Under the pieces are notes generated by a model, which was not told where the DNA came from, did no database searches, and saw only the letters and a list, made by a program, of their open reading frames with translations. The position numbers were made by a program, and so were the translations under genes. Below, piece by piece: positions 8,819 through 18,389 of a stretch of DNA of 64,000 nt (the first letter of the stretch is position 1; each line of letters starts with the position of its first letter). The DNA is from Microbacterium sp. 8M (lineage in GTDB: Bacteria > Actinomycetota > Actinomycetes > Actinomycetales > Microbacteriaceae): positions 2,034,059 to 2,098,058 of the forward strand of contig NZ_LR733284.1 of assembly GCF_902506375.1 (NCBI RefSeq), written 5' to 3'.

Positions 8819-9646
8819 TTACGCGCCGACCTTGAAGCGCGCGAAGCCGGTCACGGTGATGCCGGCGTCCTTCGCGACCTGGCCCACGGACAGCTTGTTG
8901 TCCTTGGCGTAGTCCTGCTCGAGCAGGGCGACCTGCTTGAAGAACGCGGTGACGCGGCCCTCGACGATCTTCGGCAGGGCGGCCTCGGGCTTGCCCTCGT
9001 TGCGGGAGATCTCGGTGACGATCTCGCGCTCCTTCTCCACGTCCGCAGCCGGGACGTCCTCACGCGTCAGGTAGGAGGGGTTCGCGAACGAGATGTGCTG
9101 CGCGATGCTGCGCGCGGTCTCTGCGTCGTCACCGGTGTAGGCCACGACCACGCCGACCTGCGGCGGGAGGTCCTTGCTGGTGCGGTGCAGGTACACCTGG
9201 AACGCGTCGCCGGTCAGCGTGCGCACGCGGCGCAGCTCGACCTTCTCGCCGATGATGGCTGCCTCGTCCGAGATCAGCTGCTCGACGGTCTGGCCGCCGG
9301 CGTCGGCCGCGAGGCCCTCCTCGACGGTGTTCGCCTTGACGGCGGCGACCGCGTCGGCGACCTTGTCGGCCAGCGCGATGAAGCGCTCGTTCTTGGCGAC
9401 GAAGTCGGTCTCGCAGGCGAGCTCGACGAGCGTCACGGCGCCGTCCTGCTCGCGGGCGACGACCAGGCCCTCGCTGGTGGAACGGTCAGCGCGCTTGGCG
9501 TTGCCCTTCGCACCCTTCAGGCGCAGGATCTCGACGGCCTTGTCGACGTCGCCGTCGGCCTCCTCGAGCGCCTTCTTCGTGTCGACCATTCCCGTGCCGA
9601 GCTGCTCACGCAGCGCCTTGATGTCGGCGATGGTGAAGTTGGCCAT
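8819..9646 (-). CDS. tsf: Translation elongation factor Ts
   Basis: A 275-residue nucleotide exchange factor for EF-Tu. The start is ATG 9646; the frame stays open upstream, but [19 protein letters not shown] is the family N-terminus and GCAAGGAGCC lies before it. The motif around [10 protein letters not shown], which contacts EF-Tu, is intact. It follows rpsB in one operon. Confidence 0.97.
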   Translation of the reverse strand: MANFTIADIKALREQLGTGMVDTKKALEEADGDVDKAVEILRLKGAKGNAKRADRSTSEGLVVAREQDGAVTLVELACETDFVAKNERFIALADKVADAVAAVKANTVEEGLAADAGGQTVEQLISDEAAIIGEKVELRRVRTLTGDAFQVYLHRTSKDLPPQVGVVVAYTGDDAETARSIAQHISFANPSYLTREDVPAADVEKEREIVTEISRNEGKPEAALPKIVEGRVTAFFKQVALLEQDYAKDNKLSVGQVAKDAGITVTGFARFKVGA

Positions 9647-9687
9647 GTTGTGCTGGCTCCTTGCTTGGTGTGTGTGCGTGGTGAGCG

Positions 9688-9717
9688 CGGGTCGGCCGGC
9701 CTCGGCCGGCCGACCCG
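9688..9717 (-). terminator. Perfect hairpin between rpsB and tsf
   Basis: Two 14-base arms, CGGGTCGGCCGGCC and its complement, around a two-base loop. It lies 10 bases past the rpsB stop. It may be a partial terminator or processing site setting the rpsB to tsf ratio, since tsf has no obvious promoter of its own. Confidence 0.6.
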
Positions 9718-9725
9718 TACGGTGA

Positions 9726-10607
9726 TTACTTGTCGGCGGACTCGGCGCCGGCGACCTCGGCCACCGTCTCACCGGCGGCAGCGGCGATCGACTCGTCGTG
9801 CGCGGCGGCGCCGGCCTCGTCGGCGGCCGACTCGGTCGCGGCGGTCTGAGCCTCGGCGCCCTCGAGGAGCTCCTGCTCCCACTCGGCGAGCGGCTCGGCG
9901 TCGCCGGCCTCGGGGTTGTGCTTCTGCTGCAGGCCCTCGGCCGCGGCGTCGGCGATGATGCGAGTCAGCAGCGAGACCGAGCGGATGGCGTCGTCGTTGC
10001 CGGGGATCGGGTACTGGAAGTCGTCCGGGTCGGCGTTGGTGTCGAGGATGCCGATCACGGGGATGCCGAGCTTCTTGGCCTCGTCGATCGCGAGGTGCTC
10101 GCGCTTGGCGTCGACGACCCACAGGGCCGACGGCGTCTTGGCGAGGTTGCGGATGCCGCCGAGCGACTTGTGCAGCTTGTCGAGCTCGCGCTTCTTGAGC
10201 AGCAGCTCCTTCTTCGTGAAGCCCGAAGCGGCCGGGTTCTCGTAGTCGAGCTCCTCGAGCTCCTTCATGCGGGCGAGGCGCTTCGCGATGGTGGAGAAGT
10301 TGGTGAGGAGGCCGCCGAGCCAGCGCTGGTTGACGTAGGGCTGGCCGACGCGGGTGGCCTGCTCGGCGAGGATCTCCTGCGCCTGCTTCTTGGTGCCCAC
10401 GAAGAGGATGGTGCCGCCGTGCGCGACGGTCTCCTTGACGAAGTCGTAGGCCTTGTCGATGTAGCCGAGCGACTGCTGGAGGTCGATGATGTGGATCCCG
10501 CTGCGCTCCGTGAGGATGAAGCGCTTCACCTTCGGGTTCCACCGACGGGTCTGGTGTCCGAAGTGAACGCCGCTGTCGAGCAGCTGGCGGATGGTGACGA
10601 CGGCCAT
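9726..10607 (-). CDS. rpsB: 30S ribosomal protein S2
   Basis: A 293-residue S2 starting at ATG 10607 behind CAAGGAG. The core contains MKEL-type helices, [18 protein letters not shown] and [20 protein letters not shown]. The last 45 residues are an acidic Ala/Glu tail, common in actinobacterial S2 and probably unstructured. The ORF is open 800 bases upstream, but the family start is unambiguous. The leaders of rpsB and tsf share CAAGCAAGGAGC. Confidence 0.97.
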   Translation of the reverse strand: MAVVTIRQLLDSGVHFGHQTRRWNPKVKRFILTERSGIHIIDLQQSLGYIDKAYDFVKETVAHGGTILFVGTKKQAQEILAEQATRVGQPYVNQRWLGGLLTNFSTIAKRLARMKELEELDYENPAASGFTKKELLLKKRELDKLHKSLGGIRNLAKTPSALWVVDAKREHLAIDEAKKLGIPVIGILDTNADPDDFQYPIPGNDDAIRSVSLLTRIIADAAAEGLQQKHNPEAGDAEPLAEWEQELLEGAEAQTAATESAADEAGAAAHDESIAAAAGETVAEVAGAESADK

Positions 10608-10985
10608 GGTCGTGCTCCTTGCTTGGTTGAGGTTGTGCTGCCGGTCGGCCGACCGGCGATCCTGGTGCCCGGCGCGCACTCCGCCCTCTTCCGAGGGACC
10701 TGTGGAATGTTCGCCACGTTGAACGCTGTGGGCACGCGTAGTCACCCCGACATACGGGATGCCCTGCAAGCATATCAGGATCGCGGGGCCGAGCCATGCC
10801 GCCGGGAACGTCGTCATCGTCCGCCCGGTGCGGCCGGCGGCGGGCGGGGCGCGATCCGCACGCGTCACCGCGGCCCGTCCGTACCCGGCACCGCGACCGG
10901 TCCGCACCTCGCCGTCCTCGCGCGGGTTCTCCACGGGTTCCGGGAGGCCTCCCCACGCACGGCCGGAACGGCGCAGGCTCGACGC
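10608..10985. promoter_or_regulatory. rpsB leader and divergent promoter region
   Basis: This 378-base gap holds no gene I can support. On the minus strand a -10 candidate TATGCT lies at 10774-10769, which would give rpsB a leader of about 155 bases. Inside that leader is a perfect 18-base palindrome, GCCGGTCGGCCGACCGGC (10640-10657), a possible site for autogenous control by S2; this is inference. For the M23 gene a weak -10 CAGGCT precedes the ATG by 6 bases. Confidence 0.4.
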
Positions 10986-11630
10986 ATGTCGCGCCGTCTC
11001 CGCTCCCCCGATGCCTCTCGCGAACCGTCCCCGCGACGCGGGGCGCGACCGCTCAGGATCGTCGCGGTCCTCGGCGTGCTTCTCGGCGCACACGTGCTGC
11101 TGCTCGGCTCGGAGTCTGCGGCTGCAACTGCGGCGGATGGCGTCGCCGCAGCAGACCGCGGCACACCGGCGACCGGCTCTTCCGGCGCGAGAGCCGACGC
11201 GCCCGCGCCGCCCGACGCGGACTGGCTCTGGCCGGTGGACGGTCCCCGGTCCGTGGTCGAGCCGTTCCGTGCGCCCGCCCACGCGTACGGCCCGGGGCAT
11301 CGTGGGATCGACATCGCCGCGGCCGGAGACCTGCGCGCGCCTGCCGACGGCGTGGTGGCGTTCGTCGGCACGGTCGTGGACCGGCCGCTGCTCACGATCG
11401 ATCACGGCAACGGCCTCGTCACCACCTTCGAGCCCGCCACCACGACGCTGGCCCCGGGAGCCCCCGTCCAGCGAGGTGACGTCGTGGCGACGACCTCAGT
11501 CGGCGGTCATGCCCGTCCGGGCACGGTGCACCTCGGCGTCCGCTGGAACGGCGTGTACATCAATCCGATGCTGCTGTTCGGCGGAGTGCCCCGCGCCGTG
11601 CTGCTGCCGTGCGGAGCCGGGGCGTGCTGA
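10986..11630 (+). CDS. M23-family peptidase-like protein
   Basis: A 214-residue protein from ATG 10986. A hydrophobic segment at about residues 21-45 is a signal peptide or anchor. The C-terminal M23/LytM fold has HRGIDIAA (His and Asp zinc ligands). The usual HxH motif reads T-V-H, so the third zinc ligand is kept but the first His is lost; such forms occur in Actinobacteria and may be inactive or regulatory. It is next to rpsB in many Actinobacteria. A Cys pair lies at the very C-terminus. Confidence 0.8.
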   Translation: MSRRLRSPDASREPSPRRGARPLRIVAVLGVLLGAHVLLLGSESAAATAADGVAAADRGTPATGSSGARADAPAPPDADWLWPVDGPRSVVEPFRAPAHAYGPGHRGIDIAAAGDLRAPADGVVAFVGTVVDRPLLTIDHGNGLVTTFEPATTTLAPGAPVQRGDVVATTSVGGHARPGTVHLGVRWNGVYINPMLLFGGVPRAVLLPCGAGAC

Positions 11631-11663
11631 GAGGTCGCTGCGTTGCGCCCGTCGCGAGGGCGT

Positions 11664-11697
11664 GACGACGCCAGCCCCGAGACGACGCCAGTCCCGA
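11664..11697. repeat. 17-base tandem repeat
   Basis: Two adjacent 17-base copies beginning GACGACGCCAG (11664-11680 and 11681-11697) differ at one base. They lie in the gap between the convergent M23 and xerC genes. No function is suggested. Confidence 0.6.
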
Positions 11698-11736
11698 GCG
11701 GGCAAGACGGTCGCCGCGGCGAAGACGATGGCCGCG

Positions 11737-12639
11737 TCAGGCCCGCGGGTGCGCAAGACGGTAGCTCGCGGCGAGCCGCTCCGCCGAGACGTGCGTGTAG
11801 ATCTGCGTCGTGCCGAGGCTCGCATGACCGAGGATCTCCTGCACGGCGCGCAGGTCGGCGCCGCCGTCGAGGAGATGCGTCGCGGCGGAGTGGCGCAGGG
11901 CGTGCGGGCCGACCGTCTCGGCCCCGATCACCGGCGCCAGAACGCGGGCGACGAGCTCGTACACGGCGCGGGGGCCCAGGGCGCCTCCGCGTGCGCCGAG
12001 GAACAGCGAAGGCCCGGAGCGCTGCGCCCGCGCGACCAGCACCGGCCGCGCACGCCGCAGGTACGCGGCGACGGCATCCCGTGCCGGAGCCCCGAACGGC
12101 ACCACGCGCTCCTTGTCGCCCTTTCCGACCACACGTGCCGTCCCCCGGTCGAGGTCGATGTCGTCGACGGCGAGTCCGCACAGCTCGGAGACGCGCATGC
12201 CGGAACCGTAGAGCAGTTCGAGGATCGCACTGTCGCGCAACCGGATCGGATCCCCGTCGAGCGCCGCGTCGCGCGCCTCGTCCAACAGCACTCGCATCGC
12301 GTCCGCCGAGGCGACCGCCGGCAGCGTGCGTCCGCGTTTCGGCGTCACCAGGCGCAATGCGGGGTCGACAGGGGCGAACCCGGCTTCAACGGCCCAGGCG
12401 AAGAACGAGCGCACCGCTGCGGTGCGCCGCGCGAGCGTCGAGCGGGCGTCACCGCGCTGCGTCGCGCGCCAGAGCCAGTCCCGCAGCGCCTCGAGGTCCA
12501 CGGCGGCGAGCTCGGCGTCCCCGGTGGCGGCCGCGAGGTCGGCCAGGTCCGATCGGTAGGCGCGCACGGTCGCGGGCGACAGCCGGCGCACCTGCGTCAG
12601 GTGCGCCAGGAACTCCGCCGCCGCTTCGGAAACGCGCAT
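11737..12639 (-). CDS. xerC: Tyrosine recombinase XerC
   Basis: A 300-residue site-specific recombinase; an ATG 23 codons upstream also exists, but the chosen start gives the family length and N-terminus. The SAM-like core-binding domain covers about residues 1-85. The catalytic set is visible: R149 (GMRVSEL), H246 and R249 (HALRH), H272 (LGHASLG) and nucleophile Y281. With XerD it resolves chromosome dimers at dif. It follows dprA in the usual comM-dprA-xerC order. A phage integrase is unlikely given this context. Confidence 0.92.
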   Translation of the reverse strand: MRVSEAAAEFLAHLTQVRRLSPATVRAYRSDLADLAAATGDAELAAVDLEALRDWLWRATQRGDARSTLARRTAAVRSFFAWAVEAGFAPVDPALRLVTPKRGRTLPAVASADAMRVLLDEARDAALDGDPIRLRDSAILELLYGSGMRVSELCGLAVDDIDLDRGTARVVGKGDKERVVPFGAPARDAVAAYLRRARPVLVARAQRSGPSLFLGARGGALGPRAVYELVARVLAPVIGAETVGPHALRHSAATHLLDGGADLRAVQEILGHASLGTTQIYTHVSAERLAASYRLAHPRA

Positions 12640-12738
12640 GGATCCAGCATGCTCTTCCGGCGGGCGGAGCGCGGCAGCACGCGCGGGCGCACGAGGGTTC
12701 GCCGGCACCGGTGCTGAGGGACGAGCATTCTCGACCGA

Positions 12739-14064
12739 TCATCGAAGGACGCTGCGCCAGCCGCGCTCGTCGCGAATCGCACTGCCATCCAGCTCGAGGA
12801 TCCCGAGGAGCGCCTCGACCCGGTCCTCGCTCAGCCCGCTGCTCCGCGCCAGGTCGAGGCTGTTCCTGGCCGTGCGCGCGTTCAGGGCATCGGCGAGCCG
12901 GATCATGTCCGGATCCTCCTGCGCCGGCCGCCGCCCGTTGCGACCGATGCCGAGAAGCTCGCGCACGTCCGCGGCCGAGGTGATGCAGCGCGCGTCGTAA
13001 TCGCGGAGCAGCCGGTGGCAGCCCGCAGACGTCGTGGACGTGATCGGCCCGGGCACCGCACCGAGCGGCCGTCCGAGTTCGGCGGCGTGGCCGGCCGTGT
13101 TCAGCGACCCGCTCCGCGCGCCGGCCTCGACCACGACCGTGGCGCCCGCCAGGGCACTGATCACGCGATTCCGTGCGAGGAACCGCCACTTGGTCGGCGC
13201 CACGGTGCACGCGACCTCGCTCACCAGTGCGCCGCTCGCTGCGATCCGCTCGAACAGCTGCGCATGCCCGCTCGGATACGGCCGGTCCACGCCGCCCGCG
13301 AGCAGCGCGATCGTGCGCCCGCCTGCCCGGAGCGCGGCGCGATGCGCCGTGCCGTCGATTCCGTACGCCCCGCCGGAGAACACGACGAGCCCCTCCGCGG
13401 CGAGCTCGCCTGCGAGATCCCCGGCGACGTGCTCGCCGTAGCTCGACGATGCCCGGGCTCCCACGATGGCGACGCCCGGATCACCGAGCGCCGTGGCGTC
13501 GCCCCGGAGCCAGAGCCCGCGCGGCGCGTGCGCGCCGAGATCCGCCAGCGCCACCGGCCATTCCCGATCCGTGGGGAGCAGCAGTCGGGCTCCGATGCGC
13601 ACCGCCGTCCGCAGCGCGGCGAGGTGCGGTTCGGCGGCGAGCCGGGGCGCCCAGCGCCGCCGCGCATCCCGCAGCGCAGCCGCCGCCGGACGGTCGCGAT
13701 CCACCACTGCTCGATCACCGGCGTCGCCGGCGCCTTGCGTCGAGCGTCGGTCCTCGCCCGTGCCGCCGAACACCGCGCCACCGAATTCCGTGCCGCCGAA
13801 CACGGCGTCGAGTGCGTCCGTCGGTCCGAGCGCTTCGATCAGGGCTCCGGCGACTCCGTCCCCGGGTTCGCACAGCAGGCTCCAGATCAGGGCATCGCGC
13901 ACGGCGGGATCGCCTCCGTCGGGCCGGATCCGGTCCGCCTCCCGGAGGAACCGCGCATCCGCACGCAGCGCCTTCAGGCTCCGCCGCATGTCCCGCGCTC
14001 CCAGAACCTCCGCGCGGGCGGGCTCGTCCCCGGCGGGTCGCCGGCTCTGTGCTGCCTCGCTCAT
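12739..14064 (-). CDS. dprA: DNA-processing protein DprA
   Basis: A 441-residue DprA, which loads RecA on single-stranded DNA during uptake or repair. The Rossmann core contains VAIVGARASSSYGEHVA, FSGGAYGIDGTAHRAAL and the NRVISALAG segment. A C-terminal winged-helix-like stretch carries LARSSGLSEDRVEALL. The N-terminal 180 residues are divergent and include a Gly/Phe repeat encoded by a 30-base DNA duplication at 13759-13803. Its start overlaps the comM stop (ATGA). Confidence 0.93.
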   Translation of the reverse strand: MSEAAQSRRPAGDEPARAEVLGARDMRRSLKALRADARFLREADRIRPDGGDPAVRDALIWSLLCEPGDGVAGALIEALGPTDALDAVFGGTEFGGAVFGGTGEDRRSTQGAGDAGDRAVVDRDRPAAAALRDARRRWAPRLAAEPHLAALRTAVRIGARLLLPTDREWPVALADLGAHAPRGLWLRGDATALGDPGVAIVGARASSSYGEHVAGDLAGELAAEGLVVFSGGAYGIDGTAHRAALRAGGRTIALLAGGVDRPYPSGHAQLFERIAASGALVSEVACTVAPTKWRFLARNRVISALAGATVVVEAGARSGSLNTAGHAAELGRPLGAVPGPITSTTSAGCHRLLRDYDARCITSAADVRELLGIGRNGRRPAQEDPDMIRLADALNARTARNSLDLARSSGLSEDRVEALLGILELDGSAIRDERGWRSVLR

Positions 14065-15590
14065 GCAACGGCTCCCTTCTTGAGATACAGCGCGCGTCCC
14101 ACGTGGGCGAGGCCCGGGGCTGCAGCACCGTCCAGATCGGCAACCGACCACGCCAGCCGCAGCACCCGGTCGTATCCGCGCAGCGTCAGAGCGCCTCGCT
14201 GCAGCGCGCGGTCGAGCGGCGCCCTGGCATCAGGGGGAAGGCGGAACTCCCCCTGTCGCAGCCACGTCCCGGGCACATGCGCGTTGAGGCGCCACGGCGT
14301 TCCCCGCCAGCGCTGCGCCGCCCGCTCGCGGGCTTCCTCGACCCGTCCTCGCGCCGCGGCCGTGGTCAGTGCCCCGCGCGCAGGGCCCGTCACCTCCGCC
14401 GTCGACACACGCGCGACGCGCACCTCGATGTCGAGCCGATCGCGGATCGGCCCCGACAATCGCGCTGCGTACCGCCGGATCGCGGCGGGCGGGCAGATGC
14501 AGTCCTCGCCGACCACCCCGAATGCACCGCACGGGCACGGGTTCGTCGCCAGCACGAGCTGGAAGCGGGCGGGGAACCGTGCGGTGAACTCGGCCCGGTG
14601 GATCTCGATCGATCCGGATTCCAGCGGCTGCCGCAGCGCCTCGAGCACGATGCCCGGCGCCTCCGCCGCCTCGTCGAGGAACAGCAGACCGCCGTGCGCA
14701 CGGGCGATCGCCCCGGGCCGCGCAGACCGAGAACCGCCTCCGATCATCGCCGCGACCGAGGCGCTGTGATGCGGGGCCACGAACGGCGGCCGCAGGTCCA
14801 GCCTGGTCAGCGTCTCACCGGCGAGCGACCGGATCGAGGCGGCCTCGAGGGCGAGCTCCTCGTCCAGGTCGGGCAGGATCCCGGCCAGACGCCGCGCCAG
14901 CATCGTCTTGCCCGCGCCGGGCGGTCCGGACAGCAGGAGATGGTGTCCACCCGCGGCGGCGACGACGAGCGCCGCGACGGCGTCGTCCTGGCCGATCACG
15001 TCGGCCAGCTCCAGCGCGGGCTCGCTCGCCTGCGCGGCTGCGGCGGACAGCACCGGCTCGGGATCCCCCGGATCGGGCACGTCGGCGCCGTGCAGCAGGG
15101 CCACATGCGCCAGGCTGACCGGTGCGTGCACCTCCAGCCCGGGGACGAGGCGCGCCTCCGCCTCGTTCGCGAACGGCACCACCGCCCGCTCGAAGCCGGC
15201 CTCACGTGCGGCGTGCAGTGCGGGGAGCACCCCGGGGATCGGCCGCAGACGTCCGTCCAGCCCGAGCTCCCCGAGGTGCACGGTCCGCGCCAGGGACGCC
15301 TGATCCAGGCCGCCCGCCGTGCCGAAGGCCGCCATCGCGATCGCGAGGTCGAACGCGGATCCGTGCTTCGGCAGGCTCGCCGGCGAGAGGTTCACCGTGA
15401 GCTTGCGGCGCGGCAGATCCAGCCCGCTGTTGCGGCAGGCGTTGTGCACGCGCCGCACCGCCTCGCCCAGCGCACGGTCGCCGAGCCCGATCAGGTCGAA
15501 CCCCGGCGTCTGCTGGGACAGGTCGGCCTCCACATCGACCATGTGGCCGTTGAGGCCGGTCAGCGCGACCGCCCAGGTGCGCGCGGTCAT
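14061..15590 (-). CDS. comM: Mg chelatase-like ATPase, YifB/ComM family
   Basis: A 509-residue AAA+ protein. Residues 1-170 form the Lon-protease-like N-terminal domain (KLTVNLSPASLPKHGSAFDL). The ATPase domain has Walker A GPPGAGKTML and Walker B GGLLFLDEA, and CPCG plus CICPP mark a Cys cluster of the family. ComM is a branch-migration helicase that extends integration tracts in transformation. It overlaps yraN upstream and dprA downstream by 4 bases each, so the three are tightly coupled. Confidence 0.95.
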   Translation of the reverse strand: MTARTWAVALTGLNGHMVDVEADLSQQTPGFDLIGLGDRALGEAVRRVHNACRNSGLDLPRRKLTVNLSPASLPKHGSAFDLAIAMAAFGTAGGLDQASLARTVHLGELGLDGRLRPIPGVLPALHAAREAGFERAVVPFANEAEARLVPGLEVHAPVSLAHVALLHGADVPDPGDPEPVLSAAAAQASEPALELADVIGQDDAVAALVVAAAGGHHLLLSGPPGAGKTMLARRLAGILPDLDEELALEAASIRSLAGETLTRLDLRPPFVAPHHSASVAAMIGGGSRSARPGAIARAHGGLLFLDEAAEAPGIVLEALRQPLESGSIEIHRAEFTARFPARFQLVLATNPCPCGAFGVVGEDCICPPAAIRRYAARLSGPIRDRLDIEVRVARVSTAEVTGPARGALTTAAARGRVEEARERAAQRWRGTPWRLNAHVPGTWLRQGEFRLPPDARAPLDRALQRGALTLRGYDRVLRLAWSVADLDGAAAPGLAHVGRALYLKKGAVA

Positions 15591-15949
15591 CGCAGATCCC
15601 GCAGGTGCTCGAGGGAGCCGATCGCGGGATCCGTGCCGACGATGCCGATGGCCTCGAGCCGCAGCGCGCAGCCCCGGCTCGCCATGGGGTGCTCCCGCAC
15701 CCAGGCGTGAGCGAGCCGCCAGAGCCGCTGACGCTTGCGCTCGTCGATGGCTTCGAACGGGTGGCCGAAGTCCAGGGTGCGCCGGGTCTTCACCTCGACG
15801 AACGCGAGCGTCTCCTCGCGCCGCGCCACGACGTCGAGCTCCCCCAGGTCGCACCGCCAGTTGCGGTCGAGGATCCGATAGCCGAGTCGGGTCAGGTGCG
15901 CGACGGCGCGGTCCTCGCCCGCGCGTCCGAGTTCGTCCTTGGCTGCCAT
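15587..15949 (-). CDS. YraN/UPF0102 family nuclease-like protein
   Basis: A 120-residue protein matching the family length. It has the endonuclease-like core GRAGEDRAVAHL, then ILDRNWRCDLGELDVVA and LAFVEVKTRR, that is the E-x-D-x-x-x plus E-V-K pattern of Holliday-junction-resolvase-like folds. The biochemical role is not established. It is the first gene of the yraN-comM-dprA run. Confidence 0.93.
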   Translation of the reverse strand: MAAKDELGRAGEDRAVAHLTRLGYRILDRNWRCDLGELDVVARREETLAFVEVKTRRTLDFGHPFEAIDERKRQRLWRLAHAWVREHPMASRGCALRLEAIGIVGTDPAIGSLEHLRDLR

Positions 15950-16086
15950 GACCGACAGCCTGGCCGCGGTCGCGAGGCCGCGGCGGCGCGGTCGCGCAAA
16001 CGGTGCGGAGTCCGCCGGGATCTCAGCCTGTGGAGGCCGTCACCGCGATCCACGTGACGCGAGGACGGCGACGCCGCCGACCGGAC

Positions 16087-16413
16087 TCACTCGCCGTCGA
16101 GCGACAACTCCTGAGGGAGCTCGAACTCGCGTCGGGACAGCTCCTCGACGTTGACGTCCTTGAAGGTGAGCACGCGCACCGACTTGACGAAGCGGTCGGC
16201 GCGGTAGATGTCCCACACCCAGACGTCGTTCATCGCGACCTCGAAGTAGAAGTCGTGCTCGGTGTCTCGGCGGACGACATTCACCTCGTTGGCGAGGTAG
16301 AAGCGACGCTCGGTCTCGACCACGTACTGGAACTGCAGGACCACGTCGCGGTACTCGCGGTACAGGGCGAGTTCGAGTTCACGGTCGTAGTCGTCGAAGG
16401 CGTCGTCATCCAT
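16087..16413 (-). CDS. DUF2469 family protein
   Basis: A 108-residue acidic protein conserved in Actinobacteria between rnhB and yraN. It opens with an Asp-rich stretch and contains LYREYRDVVLQFQYVVETER and ANEVNVV. Start ATG 16413 has GGATGGAGAG upstream. Its function is unknown; context alone links it to the rplS-lepB-rnhB block. Confidence 0.9.
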   Translation of the reverse strand: MDDDAFDDYDRELELALYREYRDVVLQFQYVVETERRFYLANEVNVVRRDTEHDFYFEVAMNDVWVWDIYRADRFVKSVRVLTFKDVNVEELSRREFELPQELSLDGE

Positions 16414-16496
16414 GGTCTCTCCATCCTACGAGAGGCGGTCGGGTGCCGAGGGCCGGGCGACGGTCGCTCCGAAGGCCCAGGCACGACGCGCGCCGG

Positions 16497-17156
16497 TCAG
16501 AAGAGCGTCGGCGCGTCCATGATCGCCCACGACGAACGGTGATGCCTGGTGAGACCCCCGCGCCGGATGGCCTCCCGGTGCTCCGGGCTCGCATAGCCCT
16601 TGTTGCGCTCCCACTGGTAGTCGGGGTACTCCCCCGACAGCTCCACCATGAGCGCGTCCCGGGCGACCTTGGCGAGCACAGACGCCGCCGCCACGGACGC
16701 GCAGTCGCGGTCGGCCTTGATGATCGAGCGCACCGTGAGCGGTGCCGGATGCACCGCGGAGACGTAGTCGTGGTTGCCGTCCAGGATGACGAGCGCCGCA
16801 GACGCGTCCCAGACCTCCCCGCAGGCCGCGGTGATCGCACGGGACGCGGCGAGGCCGAGCGCCCGCATGATGCCGATCTCGTCGATCTCCGTGCTCGCCG
16901 CCCATCCCACCGCGCTCGCGGGTGCCCACGCCCCGGCGCGCTCCGCGACCTCGGGCCGTCGCTTCTCGGGCACGAGCTTGGAGTCGCGCAGGCCGTGCGG
17001 CACGCGGCGTCTCGCAGCAGCCGCGTCGACCACGGTGGCGCCCACGGCGACCGGACCGGCCAGCGCGCCCCGGCCGACCTCGTCGAGCGCGATGAGGAGG
17101 GCGTGCTCGCGCAGCAGTCGCCGCTCGAGCACCAGGCTAGGCTCGACGACCACCAC
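16497..17156 (-). CDS. rnhB: Ribonuclease HII
   Basis: A 219-residue enzyme that removes single ribonucleotides and RNA primers from DNA. The acidic metal-binding residues are visible in ALDEVGRGALAGPV near the start, LDGNHDY in the middle and KADRDCASVAAAS. I placed the start at the GTG at 17156; the neighbouring GTG at 17153 is equally possible. The start overlaps the 3' end of lepB by about 20 bases. Confidence 0.93.
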   Translation of the reverse strand: MVVVEPSLVLERRLLREHALLIALDEVGRGALAGPVAVGATVVDAAAARRRVPHGLRDSKLVPEKRRPEVAERAGAWAPASAVGWAASTEIDEIGIMRALGLAASRAITAACGEVWDASAALVILDGNHDYVSAVHPAPLTVRSIIKADRDCASVAAASVLAKVARDALMVELSGEYPDYQWERNKGYASPEHREAIRRGGLTRHHRSSWAIMDAPTLF

Positions 17157-17919
17157 GGCGGCGCCCCTGATGCTGCGGATTCGACACGCCGTTGAAGACG
17201 GCGTAGTGCCCGTCGACCAGACCGAACCGGTCGAACGGCCAGGTGACCAGGAAGGCACGGCCGACGACGTTGTCCATCGGCACGAATCCGCCTCCGGGCT
17301 GGTCCTGGTGGTAGCGGGAGTCCTCCGAGCGGGTGCGGTTGTCGCCGAGCACCCACACGGCGTGCGCGGGCACGGTGACGTCGAACGGGATGCTGGAGGC
17401 GCGGCTGTCGCCCACTCCCTGCTTGAGGTAGGAGGACTCGTCGATCGGCGCGCCGTTCACGGTGATCTGCCCCAGCGAGTTGCAGCACACCACGTGGTCC
17501 CCGGGCAGGCCGATCAGGCGCTTGACGAGGTGGTCGTCCGAGTCGGGGGCGGCGATCCCGATCAGCGTCAGGAACCACTCGCCCGCCTCGAAGAGCGGAG
17601 AGCGCGGCGCCGGAGCCGGCGTGGGCGGGAGCCAGCCTCCCGGATCCTTGAACACCACGACGTCACCGCGGTGGTAGCCGTTCCAATGCGGGGTGATCTC
17701 GTCGACCAGGATCCGGTCCTTGATCAGGAGCGTGTTCTCCATGGATCCGGACGGGATGTAGAAGCTGCGCACGACGAAGGTCTTCACGAGGAACGACACG
17801 AGCACGGCGATGAGCAGGATCACCACGACGTCGCGGAGGAAGATCACCCAGCCGCGTCTGCGCGGCACCGCCGGCTCCTGCACGGCCTCTACGGGCCCGG
17901 CCGCGATCTCTTCCGTCAT
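17137..17919 (-). CDS. lepB: Signal peptidase I
   Basis: A 260-residue type I signal peptidase cutting signal peptides of exported proteins at the outer membrane face. One membrane segment lies at about residues 25-50. The catalytic Ser is S59 in PSGSM and the general-base Lys is K133 in VKRLIGLPGD. The GDNR-type box reads VLGDNRTRSEDSR. Start ATG 17919 follows GAAGGA. It sits downstream of rplS across a strong terminator. Confidence 0.95.
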   Translation of the reverse strand: MTEEIAAGPVEAVQEPAVPRRRGWVIFLRDVVVILLIAVLVSFLVKTFVVRSFYIPSGSMENTLLIKDRILVDEITPHWNGYHRGDVVVFKDPGGWLPPTPAPAPRSPLFEAGEWFLTLIGIAAPDSDDHLVKRLIGLPGDHVVCCNSLGQITVNGAPIDESSYLKQGVGDSRASSIPFDVTVPAHAVWVLGDNRTRSEDSRYHQDQPGGGFVPMDNVVGRAFLVTWPFDRFGLVDGHYAVFNGVSNPQHQGRRRGGRRA

Positions 17920-17985
17920 GCGCCATCCTTCACGGCTCCTGCCGTCGGTCGACGGCGTCTTCCAGCTTCTCATGCCCGGGCACGA

Positions 17986-18021
17986 AGAAGCGCCCCGGGA
18001 GGCGTGTCCCGGGGCGCTTCT
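17986..18021 (-). terminator. Terminator after rplS
   Basis: A perfect 15-base-pair stem (17986-18000 with 18007-18021) with core GCGCCCCGGGA and a 6-base loop, 17 bases past the rplS stop. It separates rplS from lepB. Confidence 0.75.
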
Positions 18022-18038
18022 CGAAAAGCCGTGATGGA

Positions 18039-18389
18039 TCAGCGCGCGTCGCGCTTCTCCTTGATCTTCGCCTTCTTGCCGCGCAGGTTGCGCAGGTAGT
18101 ACAGCTTCGCGCGGCGCACGTCACCGCGGGTGACGACCTCGATGTGGTCGATCACCGGGGAGTGCACCGGGAAGGTGCGCTCGACGCCCACCTGGAAGCT
18201 GATCTTGCGGACGGTGAAGGTCTCGCGGACCCCATCGCCCGAGCGACCGAGGACGACGCCCTGGAAGACCTGGATACGAGAGCGGCTGCCCTCGACGATG
18301 TTGACGTGCACCTTGACGGTGTCGCCGGGGAAGAACTCGGGGATGTCGGAGCGGAGCGAAGCCGCGTCGACGGCGTCGAGGATCTGCAT
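18039..18389 (-). CDS. rplS: 50S ribosomal protein L19
   Basis: A 116-residue L19 starting at ATG 18389. The motif [15 protein letters not shown], the [20 protein letters not shown] segment and the basic C-terminus [14 protein letters not shown] are typical. It bridges the large and small subunits. It has its own promoter and a long leader. Confidence 0.97.
   Translation of the reverse strand: MQILDAVDAASLRSDIPEFFPGDTVKVHVNIVEGSRSRIQVFQGVVLGRSGDGVRETFTVRKISFQVGVERTFPVHSPVIDHIEVVTRGDVRRAKLYYLRNLRGKKAKIKEKRDAR

Noticed and set aside
11737..12639. Phage integrase marking an attachment site
   Set aside because: Neighbours are dprA and comM, there is no tRNA or direct-repeat flank, and the protein matches XerC in length and motifs.
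16406..17578. 390-codon open frame on the minus strand
   Set aside because: Low-complexity frame overlapping the well-supported rnhB and lepB in another frame.
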